Part shown: positions 42,592 to 55,800 of the stretch, one piece after another | Position numbering within the stretch: the first letter of the stretch is position 1 | Layout: each line of letters starts with the position of its first letter | Source of the DNA: Diatrype stigma | Taxonomy: Eukaryota; Ascomycota; Sordariomycetes; Xylariales; Diatrypaceae | DNA: 64,000 nt | Assembly: GCA_022225965.2 (NCBI GenBank) | Contig: JAKJXP020000022.1 | Location: forward strand, 1 to 64,000 | Direction: 5' to 3' | Position numbers and translations under genes: made by a program | Notes under the pieces: model-generated | Databases searched by the model: none | Seen by the model: the letters and a program-made list of their open reading frames with translations, nothing else | Told to the model about the DNA's origin: nothing

Positions 42592-45500
42592 AAGATAACC
42601 CCTGGAAGATGCCCTGCTGTTCCAGGCGCTGTAATTAACAGTGCCATTCTTCATCCTAGAAGCTACTCGGGAGTTCCTGGGCTGGTTGTTACTGGAATAC
42701 ATGAAGGTATTGGTTATAGATGGACGATTGGTGCTGGCTGACTGGTTAACTTCCCCACCCCCTTAAATATTGATTTAAACCTATGGGATCACCTCCCCAC
42801 GCTGGCCCTTGGATACTGAGAGTGAACTATTGAGAGGACAGATCATGATCACACGACAAGCCGACTATTCTAAGCCTCATGTCATATTTCCAGAAATATA
42901 ATATCTTGAGATACCGGTAGGGCGGTTGGTAAACTCGGGTGAAAGGGGCATGTGGTCTACGGGGGAGGTCCAAAACACGGATGACTACTTGGACAATAAA
43001 GTGGTCGGCGATGAATATTCATTCACGTGTGTGCTGCTCTCTTAGGTCTAAAACGAGGTAGTTACTCTGCGTGTCCTCTTGGAAGACACATATAGGTATA
43101 GTCGTGCCAGCGACAGAGAGGAGCAGCTCTCTATGATCTCCCCACTGTCTTACAAGCAACTCTCGTACTGCGTGCTCATATACCCATCCTAACTACAGAC
43201 CCCAATGGCTTTCAGGTAGGTAACGGGTGCTCCTACTCATATCAGACAGTCGGCCGGTAAAAAATTCCACGAGACAATCTATGATGACTTCGACCAATCT
43301 TACAAGCCGAGAAGCTCCAGTGACTGGTACCTGTATGCCGCATACCTATCACCCGCGGCAGTCTGGGCAGTTCGTTCCATTTGTTCGCTCGTCAGTAGAA
43401 ATTGGCTTAACCTCACATCTCACCTATTATCCATACGCGATAGTTACCACTCCTACCCCCAGCCCACTGCGGGTTAGTACAAACGCATGGAAGTAGGTAC
43501 AAGCATGTCTTTCAGGATACCCGACCTACATCTGGGCCACTCATGCATGCACAGGGTCCATATGATAGACTCCACCAGATGTAAGCGGCCGGGATGAGCG
43601 GCACGGGTAGATGCATTGGCTCGCGGCACCCACCCGATCTTACATATGTACATCTTACCTCCTCCTGCTACCTATGTACGTACTGCAGGTATCTACTTGA
43701 TATGGATGTATGTAGGTGAGCTGATTGTACGCACTTCACCGCATCCATCCGATGTCTGGTCCCTACCTCTGGGCCTTCTTGTGAGCTCCCGGGTGTCTGC
43801 GCCATCTTGCCGGGTTATCTGTCATGTTTGCACGCATATGCCGCGGATATACCCGGATACCGGCATAGTGGAGAACTACTACATGTGTGCATGCATATGC
43901 ATGATGGATGTGTGCATATGGAGTTCTCGAGTCCTCGGGATGATCAGGTAACTATGCTGGGGGGCGGGCATATGCACATATAGTGGTGACGGGTCATGAT
44001 GATATATCATGGTGATATATATATTGCTTCGGCGTGTCCAGGCGGGGAGGGTCGCTGTTTGATTTTTGTGTTTGATGTTGACGAACGAGAGATGGAGTTG
44101 TTGGCCCGCACACCGGAGTCTCAGAGGGATGGATTGAGCGTCTGTCTACAGTATGGCTCCCTAGACACCCCCGGTGTTAGCCGAGGTAGTGATGCCATGA
44201 TCGTAAGTGAGGCTTGACATGGAGTCCGAAAAGAAAAAAGGCTCATTTTACGGCGGCGGCATCTCCGAACCAACGGACGGGTAGAGGACGGGCCCCCGTC
44301 ATCGCTGCCAGCCAGGCATTGGCCGACCGAATATGTATGCTTAGATAAACCCTGCAAGCATGAAGTGAGACCGAAAGTGCAAAAATTTCACGGCCCCTGC
44401 TGGTCGGGTGAGGCTGGTGATCGTTCGATGTCTCAGATCCTTGGGTGCCCGAAAGAACAACAGGGGAGGGCAAGACCTGAGGAGAACGGAGGAGTGAGCA
44501 CGGGATTACCTAGGTATATGTACTAACCACCGCATACTTCGTACAATGCACCATAGGCACAGCCTCCTTTTACCAATAGCTTGGTTAGGAGTAACGCTAG
44601 CTAGGCCAGGGCTCCTCAGGGTCCCGCGGGCAGGGCTGCGAGGGGGGGCATGAGAGAGTGAGCCACCATGTGGGGTGAGATAGGAAGTTCCTTGATAGCA
44701 AATCCAGAGCGCGTGGCGTCGTCGTAGATGGTCGAGACTGCCCGCGTGTGTGCTTGTCTACCTGACGCTCACGGGGTTGCAATGATAGGATGAAAGGAAC
44801 GCCATTGATACTATATAGTAGTTAGATGTTTCTTATGCGGCCTACTTGCTCGCCTACATGCCAATAACTACACCAGCGCAGTAAAATATCTATAGGATTT
44901 AGGTGCCGCATGACATGACAGCGACAGCCCCTTCCCCACAACACCCCGATCCTTAACACATGATGATATAGCATGACAGCCGCGTATCCAGGTATTTGGT
45001 ATTGTGCTATCCACTGGCTAGGATTGCCTGTCTAGGTAATTATTTTGACATGGTTTCATCGGAGACATGAAGGCGTGCAAGAGAGCTTTCCCATTTACAT
45101 GTCGATAAAAAATATTTGGGGTACGATAGCACTTTGACATGTGGTCGTGCTTTCATCTATGATTGTAGACGAGGTCACCTTGCATCTTGCATGCAACATA
45201 GCTACCTTGACAAGTACATGGTGGTACTTGATGACGGGTAGCCGACCGCTGTTGCTTGTGCAAGCTCACCTATCTTTTGCCGCGCAGAAAGAATTCTGCA
45301 GATGTTCGAAGCCTCACTGTAATTAAATGGGATGGAGAAGCGACACCGAATTACGGGCGGCAACCACCTTGTTACATGTGACTTGCCTATCATCATGTAA
45401 GTAACAGTTACTGATGTGACAGAACCTCGAAGGGGAGCATTGCCAAGAAGACGAAAGAAAATCGAGCAAGCAGTCAGGCATGCAGCCCTTTGGGGGCCCA

Positions 45501-48500
45501 ACAGTCCAACAGTTTAACAGTCAATGGTGTTTGGGATTATATGATCAAATTTACACGGAATAATAGGTGTTGCATCACCAAACTACGCATAATGATCAAC
45601 TGAGTAACCAGAGCTAATCATTATTACTTATAATAGATACCTACATGCTATGACATGCCCCCGCCACTTATGACCCATGAATCCACTCCCCCCGGCAGTT
45701 AAGCAGACCTGATTTAATGTCAGGAACAGCAAAGCGGGTCATATGTATTCTACATAAAGCTAAGCCGGGAAGGAAAGAAGAAAAGAATGAAAATGTAAGG
45801 GGAAGGGGTGTGAGAGGGAGGGGGTGCGAACGTAACAAAATGTAACATGTCACAAAATGACAATGCCATCGATCTTTCATCTCGCAGCGTCGCAGTGGCA
45901 CAATAACCAGACCCCTGGCAACTTGGATTGAATCCTGACCAGCGTAAAACCTGAAAGAAGAAAGAGGGACAAAAAAATGAAGGGCATGAGGCCCAGGTCT
46001 GAACCTGCCGAATACGTACGTACCTACGTAGGTAAAGTTATGAAATCTGTTGGGGGCGGACTCGCCTTCTCAACCCGACAGGGGTTCTCTCAGCCGTTCA
46101 AGGGTCTGAGCAAAGAGGACAGAAAATCCCGTTCAGGGGGCAATAACAGAACTAGGCCACGGAGAAATATCGTCTGTCAAGATCTGAGAAATACCTGACC
46201 GTTTCTCGCCCTACCGCGATCCCGGGTCCGATCACTGGATTAGATTCGCTGGCTAGGGGATAGCCTCAGCCCGACGATCGTGCGCCTCGCATCCACGTAC
46301 GCGCCTCGCATCTGCGTATACCAGCTTCGTATGCGCGTACACAGCGACCAGTGAACATGCCGAACTTGCAGGTATAATAGCCAGACGAGTTATACCCGGT
46401 CATACAGGCGAGAATATATATGGGCGACCACGAGGGAATCCCGCTGCTTTGATTGGCCAACTAACTCCTCTCTGGCCTCACTTAGCCGTTCGCGACAGGC
46501 CAATCAATACTGCTCGCTGTCCCTAAATGGCAATTATTAGTCTACGATTGGCGTTTATGTACTTAGCTTCGCCGTTCCTATATGTCGACCTGATGACGCT
46601 CTCCTTCTTTCTTTCTCCCTCTCCCGCGGCCTGCCTCACTCCGCTCTAAAACCAACACGTTCGTCAACTGTGATGACGTACTAACGCCTTACACTTACCT
46701 TTTATATGGTTTGTATATGGGCTTACATGAACATGGTCAGCTACGCAATGACCATAAAACGGACTTCCTTCTTACTTATAGTCGCTTGGCGATCTTGTAC
46801 AGAATTAGCTTTTACATACGATGTACATAATATCGGCTTGAATGTATAAAACCCACCAACTTAGTAAATCTGCAGAGTTGATGTAATCCTTGGCGATATG
46901 AGTGAGCTGACGAACAGATTGTTCTCGGGGCGGAGCGGAGTGGTTAGACAGCAGATGCATCTCTCATATCCTTATCAGTCGAGGTTCGTACGACAGCTGA
47001 ATGTTCATCGTTTGGGTTTGAACGTGGGTGAACTGAAACAGAGAACCGGAAGAAAAGAAAGAAACGATGCCAGGATGTGTTTCAACAGCTGGTAGTACGT
47101 AGTTAGCGATTAACCACCAAGCCCGATAGCGTATCATCGGCTGCTGCCAGGGGTAAAATTGCAATACCTACGTTGACATCGTCGCTTATAGTTATCGTTG
47201 CTTCAGGTAGCAAGTAGACCCTCATCATATAAGTGTACTGTATGCGAATGCAACCTGCTTCTTTTGTCTTCCGTCCGCCCATCCGTTCGTCCTTAGAAGT
47301 ACCCACATGGCCATAGGTATTGCAAAGAGACGATAGCCAACTCGTTGACAAGGCTGAAGATGGCGAGATGCGCGGGGTACCTATGTAGGTATGCAGGAGG
47401 GTATAATATAGGTAATAAGTTCTTATGGTCATAACTAGATATAGGGCGTGACCGCATTGTGGCGGAACCCACACACACACACGTACGAACACATACACAC
47501 ATAGGTACCTAACCATAAGGAAAATAACGCTGCAGCAGCGGCTGTTGCCGCATGATACCTTACGATCCGGGCCTCATTGGCTTCTCCACGATTCCCGGGA
47601 TCTTGGCTATGCCGAGCCTGTAGCTTACCTCTACTATGTGGGAGTACATCGAAGGCGTACTTAGGTGGCTGTTGAGATGCCCGATTTCTCTCTCTCTTAC
47701 ACGCTGCGCATGTATATATGGTTACCTAGCAGTGGGTAAGAATGTCTACCTATCTACCCAGCCAAGTGTTGATTCTCAGCCACCACTACCTCTGTGACTA
47801 TCATTACCCCCGCACCTCCCCCCTTTTATATCAGCCGCATCGGATCCGTAGCCTGGCTCGTTGGTTAGCTCTTCTCGTTCTCGGTTTACCGTAGGTCTGT
47901 CTACCTACTTGTATGTATGGTTAGGTATCCATCTGCCTACCCAAACACGGGGGCGGAGTAGTATTAGTCACGGGATCTTCGTCCACAAAGGAGCGAAAGC
48001 ATCTAGACCACTGCCGCCGACCAACCACTGCCGCTACCTAACGAGTTAGGCGGCCCTGCTATCTATCCACACGGCACCCAACCGGCCAAGGTGAGCCGGG
48101 CGGGCGAGCTCTTAAAACTAGCTTGCTAAGGTTTCAAACCTGCCTCTCCTGGTGGTGTTAGTTACCGGTGTAATAAGGCCACCTAATTACATGCCTATAG
48201 TTGACTAATGCTGGCCTATATTGGCAGTTGATGCCCAACGTCTCGGGGAAAAAGGGCTGAAAGGTGAATTATCCACCCGATGGGGATTAGGCCTTTTAGC
48301 CCCGGCCTCCTCTCCCCCCCCCCCCCTTTTTTGGTTTTCGGGCGCTTCCTGGCGCCCGCCGGACCCCGGCCCCTCCGGGGGTTTTAGTCTGGAGCCGTAA
48401 CTATGCGTGTCTACCTAGGTGTCATATTGGGTTTTAAGGAGTAGAAGAGGGTGAGAGAGAGCGAGAGATTGTGTAAGTGTGCATGAGAACCAATGATCTA

Positions 48501-49600
48501 CAGACCAGCAACGTCCATTCGTCAGTTGGGCACGAATAGCCTGACAATGACCCTTCGCTGGTCGGGCTAGCGTGTACCTGTCAAGCTAAGACTCCCGCTA
48601 TCTATGGTAGAGCCCGTTGTCCAGTTGGAGCCAAACAAGCCGATCACAGTTACAGCCCTAAGCACGGCCAGGGCGCATATTTTGCCCGCAATGCATGGAC
48701 GAATGACAAGGAGACGGTTTGGAAAAGGGGTGGACGCATCTGTAGAAGTCGATTAAATGTACATGTACAGTCCGCTAGGCGCATCGTTGTGTTATGTTGT
48801 GTGGCCAGCCACGCCGAAGCTTGTGATAGATGAATAGAAAGATAGGCAATGTACCTTTTCTCTCTCTCCTCCCAGTCGCTTCTCTTTTTTCCCTTCTTCC
48901 ATCGACGTCTAATACGAACCCCCTGAGACGCTCGTGAGAGCAGCTGATCTTTGTCTTTCTCTATAATCCATTTTTAGCCCTTTCCCCCCAGCCTTGCCAG
49001 TGCCCGGGTATCCACGAAAGCGCACATCGACAAGGGAGAAACCGTATACGCCTCCGCCGCACTCTAGAAACCCTATCCCTGACTGCCTCCTGTTAGCCTG
49101 CCTGCCTGCCTGCATCGTCCTTCATTATAGTCATCCCCTCGCTCCCTGCCTCCCTAGTCCTAGGTAGCCCCAGATCATCGATAGCCTCAGCCCGGCTTGT
49201 AACTCAAATATCAAAAAGAAAACTCAACGCAGTAGTACATAGCCAACTAGAAAAGATGAGAAAGCAAACAAGAGAAGGGTTCAAGCTCGCAGCCTTTACA
49301 TCCAAGGCAACCGGAAAGTGACACCACCTCATGACTCACAACCCCCCGCCCTTTCTCAACTCCGTGACCTGTCTAGTCGGGTACCGATGAGACGTGACCA
49401 CCATCTATTGACTCTTGTGGTGTAAAAGGAAACAAAAGAAAACTCGTCGTCTAGTACAAACATAACCACATGATCGAAAGAAACGCCTTGTAGAAGGTGT
49501 ATGGTACAAATCCACTAGCAGTGTGGAACGCCGGCGCCTAGTGAATGTAGACCAGCCGCTTTCCCCCAAGGACGCGGATGCCGGGGAGAGGTCGACCCTC
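42592..49600. other. 7-kb gene-poor interval
   Basis: No open frame over 140 codons and no domain on either strand. Holds exact TACCTAGGTA at 44507-44516, a C-tract at 48313-48326, tandem GC hairpins at 48340-48380, a short CA run near 47470-47480, and pyrimidine-rich DNA at 48860-48900. No transposon terminal repeats or reverse-transcriptase motifs recognised. Confidence 0.6.
48340..48380. other. two adjacent perfect GC hairpins
   Basis: GGGCGC 48340-48345 pairs with GCGCCC 48352-48357 around a TTCCTG loop. Six bases on, CCCCGG 48364-48369 pairs with CCGGGG 48375-48380 around CCCCT and is followed by GTTTTAG. A poly-C then poly-T tract precedes them. Role unknown. Confidence 0.7.
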
Positions 49601-50891
49601 CTATCGTGAGATGTGATGACTTGGGCCAGCGGCGATCGTGCCACTACCGCCAGCCTGGTTGCCAGTTTCGTACAGGTCGAGACACTCTCCGAGAACTGTA
49701 GAGAGTTGTGTTAGTAGACTGGCCATCGTTAAGTATCTGGTGGCTGTTGCCTTGTGAATGCATTATGAAAGAATGAACGTACTATCCACGATCGACTCCT
49801 CCCATACGCCATACTCATAGTCGACGAGACCGTGTCTCTCGATCCCATCACAAAGACGAACCAGGTCCTTCCCCATCTTTTTTAGCCCGTCCTCGGGGAC
49901 CAGGGACTGGCCGCGCTGCAGTGCAATCCCCGAAGTCATCATGTCCTTCTGTTTCTGGAACAACGCAAGCCACGCGTTGTTGAAGTCATGCCATAATTTG
50001 ATACGATCGTTGTGAAGACCCTCGTCATCTCCGGTGAGCCCTGTTACAAGTTAGCAGACGTGGCGGCATCGCGGTTGCTGCCCTGGTGGGAAAATACGAA
50101 CCGAGATCGGCCACTTTAGATAGAAGCCAGTCGGACACGTTGACAAGCGACTCGCTGGCGGGTTGCAGTGCGCCGAGTTTGACGTTGGTGAAGATCTCCT
50201 TCAACGTAGATTGGTATTGCTCATAAGCCTCGCCCATCTCGGCCGAGGTGGAATAGTCTTGCTCTTCCATGACCTGATCTTGCGCGCTCGTCTGTGCCAT
50301 TCCGCCCATCGATGCCATTCCACTGGGGTAAGTCTGGAGCATCGCGCGCTGGTCTGCCGGACTCTGTTGATATACGGACGACGCACTAGAGGAACCCCCC
50401 TGCTGTTGCAAGCTGGACGCCGCGGCGGCGTTGGTTGGCTCGCTCGGGAAATAAGGGGCGGCTACATCCGCCGGCATCATCTGCAGACCTGCAGCTTGCC
50501 GCGACGGGAACTGTTGACTCGTGTCGTAGACGGTACTCTGCGTGCCGGCTTGGGGGACGTTGTACATCATGGACGGGTTGTATGCGCTAAAGCCTTGCGT
50601 TTGTCGGCTGTCCTGCCCATACTCGGACTGATACGGCATAGCGCTCTGCGACATGGCCGTCGAGAAGGCAGCGGCCGGCTCCTGGTAGTATCCACTGTAG
50701 GCAGCCGTGCTTCCCATGTTTCGGGATGTTGAAGGTGATGTATTGAGAGGTGTAGGTCGGTATCTATTGTCAGCTGCGCCTGCGCCGTAGGACCTTCTCT
50801 GCGCATTGGGATCATGAGCCGGGTACCTGGGATTTGGCGTGGCACCGGAGGGCGGTTCATTCTGCCTCCTCCGACGAGCGTTGTCGTCCAT
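49601..50891 (-). CDS. fungal protein of unknown function, disordered N-terminus and helical C-terminal domain
   Basis: Exons 50891-50102, 50040-49783 and 49695-49601; 380 residues. Introns are 61 bp (GTTCGT donor) and 87 bp (GTACGT). The first about 225 residues are rich in Gln, Ser, Tyr, Pro and Met, starting MDDNARRRRQNEPP, and look disordered. The remaining about 150 residues are predicted helical and look conserved: EMGEAYEQYQSTLKEIFTNV, SLVNVSDWLLSKVADLG, DRIKLWHDFNNAWLALFQKQ, GLKKMGKDLVRLCDGIERHG, VDYEYGVWEESIVDILGECL (landmarks). I do not recognise a named domain or function. The frame is open 41 codons upstream of the chosen ATG to 51014; the chosen start begins the run of basic and Asn residues, but the upstream ATG cannot be excluded. 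A CT microsatellite at 51163-51187 lies in the promoter region. Confidence 0.8.
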
Positions 50892-51155
50892 GCCCTGGTG
50901 AAGTGTGTTGCGATTTATCTCAAGCGGCGAGCCCAACCGACGCCCTTCCGGCAAAGGACCTTGGGTAGGATAGAGTACGGCCAGCTTGCTTTCTCCAGGT
51001 CGCCACACGACCACCTGCGTCTAGATTGTCTAACGACCGGATAAATAAGAGACGCACCGGAGTGCAAGAGCAAGACAAAAGCCGGGGGATCGGCAGTAGT
51101 TGACCGAAACGCGTGCTCCGAACCACAACGTGTGCGGGGGCCGCGTGTTTTTCTT

Positions 51156-51162
<7 letters not shown>

Positions 51163-51187
<25 letters not shown>
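51163..51187. repeat. (CT)n microsatellite
   Basis: 25 bp of uninterrupted CT about 270 bp upstream of the unknown-function gene's ATG, in its promoter or 5' UTR; read on that gene's strand it is a GA tract. Confidence 0.9.
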
Positions 51188-52768
51188 GGCTTAATAAAGA
51201 TCCCGGAGTAAGGATGGAACTCGATTAAAGCGGGATTGAGGTAAGGAAGGATTTGCTGGTAACCTCAGGCCGTCTTTAATGATGGTACGGCCTCTTAGCG
51301 GCGGGGGTTATTTTTTTTCTGGAGTGGTGGTAGCGGTAGCGGCAGCGTGAATGATTCAGGTGTGGACCTAAGTCGAATGGGGATACCAGAAGCGGCTCTT
51401 TAAATAGGAAAGGGGTAACAGCAAGCCAGAGACTAGAGGTCGTCAAGTTCAAGGAATGGCCGAACTATGTAAGAGTCATTGGGAAAGGTGAATCGTGGAA
51501 GAACGTGTATCGTCTATCGATATAACCACGTCAAGCTCAGACGCTTCCTCCTCCCACTTATCGGCCAAGATTATGGACGGTAGGAATGACGATGCTTTCA
51601 AACGGACACCCTCCCAGCTTTGGTTTGCTTCGCGACTGGGCCTTCTCCCTAAAAGGTTTCGGTGGCAGCAGACACAGGGCTGGCCAAGTATGTATAAAGT
51701 AGCGACAGCTGTGTACTATGCCTACTATGCAGTAGGCGGTCGATTGGATTGGCGGCTGGCTGTGCTGGGGAATCCCGGGATGGCCGTCTTGGTGAATTGG
51801 TACTGGGGAAGCCAAAGATACCTAATAATAATACTACTACCTAGCCACAACCCTGTGTTGCCCTACTACGTAGTAGTATTTCTAGTAGTATTTCCAGATT
51901 AATCAACCAGACCACCGCCTACTTATACTTAGTAAGTAGAGGTCTAGTTACATAAGATCTGGCTTTGCTGATATGCCGTACTGGAGCAGGTACGCAAGCA
52001 GACGGTTCCAAGGTTCCAAGGTCGATTCCACGCTTAGCGATGAAATTCGCGTGGTATCATTGGCCCTTCGGTAGATAATGTAGAGTCTCCTTAGAATCTT
52101 CGTTGAAACGCCCTTGGTAGTCCCCTCGATATAGAAAGAGTGTACGGAGGTCTTGACTCGGTTAAGTTGCCGACTATAAGCAGGATATAGTAGTAATATG
52201 ACCGTGATATGATCTGAGGTCTGGTCTCTGAGCTGAGGAAGTTCGGGACCGTAACTATCTACACAGGTGGCTTTATGAGAGGGATGAAATGACAATGGCA
52301 AGGGAGTAAGCGAGTGACGACGTCCTCAAGGGATGGAAGTATAGGAAAGTATGTATTGGGAGGTATATTAGGAGGTATACCTATAGACCGGCAGCAGCAC
52401 GAGTGGTCTAACCAGGTCTACATATAGGTCGAAGGTAGCAAGTGCAGAGTACCTTGAGTATCATGGGTGTATGTAAGTGAGTGTGTGCGTAGGAGTGTGT
52501 AGGCGTGTGCAGGCGTGTGCATGCGTGTGTGCATGTGTATGTCGGCACTGCAAGGTTTAGTTAAGGTCTTCGGAGATTTAACCAGAGCATGTACATGGCG
52601 GGCAACGATCGATTTTCTAGGATGATCAAGACAGAGAGAAGCCAGTGACGCTCAACCCAATCAGGGTGTGCAGGTAGGTAACCAAGGCCTACCTCGCAGG
52701 AGGTTCCAATCACGGCCGGTATATGTAGGCCGTAGGTAATGGACATGTACATCTGTATGTACGTACAT

Positions 52769-52800
52769 CATGTAGCCATGTAGCCATGTAGCCATGTAGT
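52769..52800. repeat. CATGTAGC tandem repeat, 4 units
   Basis: Four 8-bp units, the last ending T instead of C, followed by related GTAGTCATGTAGTCATGTA sequence to about 52828. Non-coding. Confidence 0.9.
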
Positions 52801-55800
52801 CAGGTAAGTAGTAGTCATGTAGTCATGTACGTATGTATGTATCATGTATCAGTGTATACCCAGGTTGGTTGGCGTTGGTAGTAAAATCGGGTAATACCTG
52901 CGCAATGCATGATGTACCTGACGCAGTGCATAGAGGTATATGCCAGGCAGGACCAGGCAAAGACCTCCTTCATGCTGGTAGGTAAGTTTAGGTACGATGT
53001 ACACAAGTCCAGCAATACCTAGCAACGGCAACGGCAACGGCAGCAGCAGCAGCAGCAATAGCAACAGCAGAGGTCGAGGTCGAAGTAGAGTGTGAATATG
53101 AACAGACCACGCTACACATCATACACCACACACGAAGAGGAATAGAGGCGCGAGATCGCTTAGGTAGGTAGTTAGTTAGGTAGCTGGATGGATACTTAGT
53201 ACATGTAGCCGAGCCAGCCTAAAACCTAGGCGACCTAGGCGACCTAGGCAGTGGTGATTCTGACGCGGAGTGGGTGTCTCTATTTCTTTTTTGCACTGCA
53301 CATGCGTCTAGAGGCTGTGTGGGTAGCACAATGAAAAAGATGAAGGAATGCAAATGGAAGGGTTCGACAAACTCCATTGCACTACGAGGTACGACGCCTT
53401 GCGCCGAGAGACTAACTATCCAAGCTTCAAGATAGACTGGATCCAGTACCCAGTACCGGGGGGGGGCTTGTCGGTTTTAACGGGGTCGGCGAGCAAGAGA
53501 TCGGCTACGCAGTGCAGACGCAGGGCATGCAGGCAACGCTACAAGTGCTGAAGTGGTAGGGACCTATCTCAGGACCTATAGCTATTTCTAGGCATGTAGT
53601 CTAGGTAGCTCACCAGGGGCTGTTCGCTACCTGGCTCTCGACGCAAAGCCAGTTTAGTAGGGCTTGGTAGGTATATCAGGTATATCATGTATGTACTTCG
53701 CACATACATACAGCGTTGGGTTATCCATCCCATGGATGCACCCCGGGGCGTCTGTTTAATACGCCGGGCATCTGGATGTCTGGGCGTGCAGCTCATCAAT
53801 TGGCCATCAACAACACTATTCTCTATTATGCTACATAGTACGCAATCTGCAGGCATGGATTGAGAACTACACCTTCAAAAAAAAGCTTGACAAGCTCCTT
53901 CCGGGAAATGATAGGCCCTGTTTCAAGTAGATAGCGACTTATTCTGCATATTCTGTAACTGACAAACATCTCGCTCGAAGTAGCCAAAGCAAAGTATACC
54001 TAGACTGTCGTGGTTCCAGAAAACCACTAGCATACTAGTCCATTTGGTATATGTATGGATGAGAGTTATGATCTACGTCCTCTAGTGCTAGTAGGAGTCT
54101 AGCCAATTCCGTCGTATTACCTAGTTCTAGACTGAAGTGACAAGGTATAAGGTGTGTTGTGTTGTGTGTAAGGTTAGGCATGGGTTCGAACATCTTTACC
54201 TTCATGATCTGTCGTGTCGTGTACTATGTAGGCCTCATTATTCTGGCCGCAGGATGTCTCAGATCTCAGAAGGATGGAAATTTTGAAGATGAGGATGTTG
54301 CACGGGTCTGATATACACCTACTCGTGTTCCCTTGGACTTTCTTGCCATGAGAGTCTTACTTCATGTGGAAACCTATGCATGTTTCGCAGCAGGTGGGCA
54401 TTTCCGAGCTCAATCTAATCCGTCCAAAACACAATCTATCAATGCCTCCGGCGCCGGCTCCTGCAACTCGTTAACCATTCCGATTTGGTGTGCCGGTAAA
54501 GAAGAAACGATCAGCACGTCAATGTCTTGCATCTTCAATCGCCTTGTCTGCAGCGCTCCGCGTCGGGTGATAGCAAGTCTAGGGCTGGGAAGGTTGGTGC
54601 GGTAATAAAATGGGATGCCGAAACCAACAAACTTCATCTGGTCCTGTCTGCAGTGATAGAAAAATCATCTGGTTTTCAATCGGACGTATCGTTTCAACCT
54701 CTTTACTTCCATTTTTATGACGTCCCTAGCTGATATTCTCGTGTCCACAAACCGCCCAAATTACTTTACTTCGGGCTACTAAACCTTCCAGGACCAAACA
54801 TGATCTTATATCCTTTATTTGCAATGGTATTTTGCGAACTAGTAACTAGCGGTAGTACGATACTTTTCAAGGTGCCTATCTCATATCCGCTAAATAGGGT
54901 TAAAGGTGAAAGACCAAGTCATGTTTACTGAGGTACTCTTTGTTCCATGATGAAATTTACTAACGACAAGAATAGGTTACCGACCAGCTCGTTCTGATCC
55001 CCTAGCTCGGTCACTAGAGCTTGGACGCAGGCACCCAATTCCGGAATATAGGAAATTTATCTGACGATTGTCTGCTGTAATGAGCGACTGCCACTTCCAT
55101 CCTAGTCCACCTGGTGTGTTCCCACGGGGAAGGAAACTGCTCTGATCTGGCCTGGGATAGGTTGATCCCTCAGCGTACCTAGACAGCTAGTCGGATGCCA
55201 GACCGAGACGGGCTAAGAAAGAGCCGTTACGAACACCCAGGTCGTGCCGCCCATTGGCTGGAAATGAGTGGAGTTGAAACCGTACGAGAGGGTCGAGAGG
55301 GTATTTCAATCGTCACCAGCCCATCCCATTACTCGAGGAAAATTAGCTTCAAGCTTCACTAAAAGTTTGCTTGAGAACTGACTGGAGCACGACCTAGGTA
55401 GACAACTTGCTTCGTTTGTTTTGACTGACAATATGCATAAGATTGGGGGAACTGACTGTGCCGGCGCCCAACCACCAATCCCCTCAAATTTCAAGCTTTG
55501 CTACCTGATTGTTGCCGGGACTTACATAGCACACCAGTTACAAAGCAGGTGGCTCAGGGGTAACAATTAGGTGTGCCAATGCCTAGAGCAGAAAGAATAG
55601 GGAGGGACATCTAGCCCTGGTCCTCTGTGAGCCATTTCAACTCAGCCACAAAATACAGGTTTTCCCTTCAGGCCGCAAGCACAGTCTCCAGAGTTGAGGC
55701 GGGCAAAGAGGATGGTCGTCACGATAAGATCCTTGAACCATGTTCTCTTAAGTGGGGAAGCTCCAGCCAGGGGCATTAATGAGGAGATGTCGTCAGAAAA

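Noticed and set aside
51495..51902. 135-codon plus-strand frame in the gene desert
   Set aside because: No recognisable domain, no supporting introns, and codon use unlike neighbouring genes.
51948..52301. 117-codon minus-strand frame
   Set aside because: No domain and no flanking splice or start context; likely chance.
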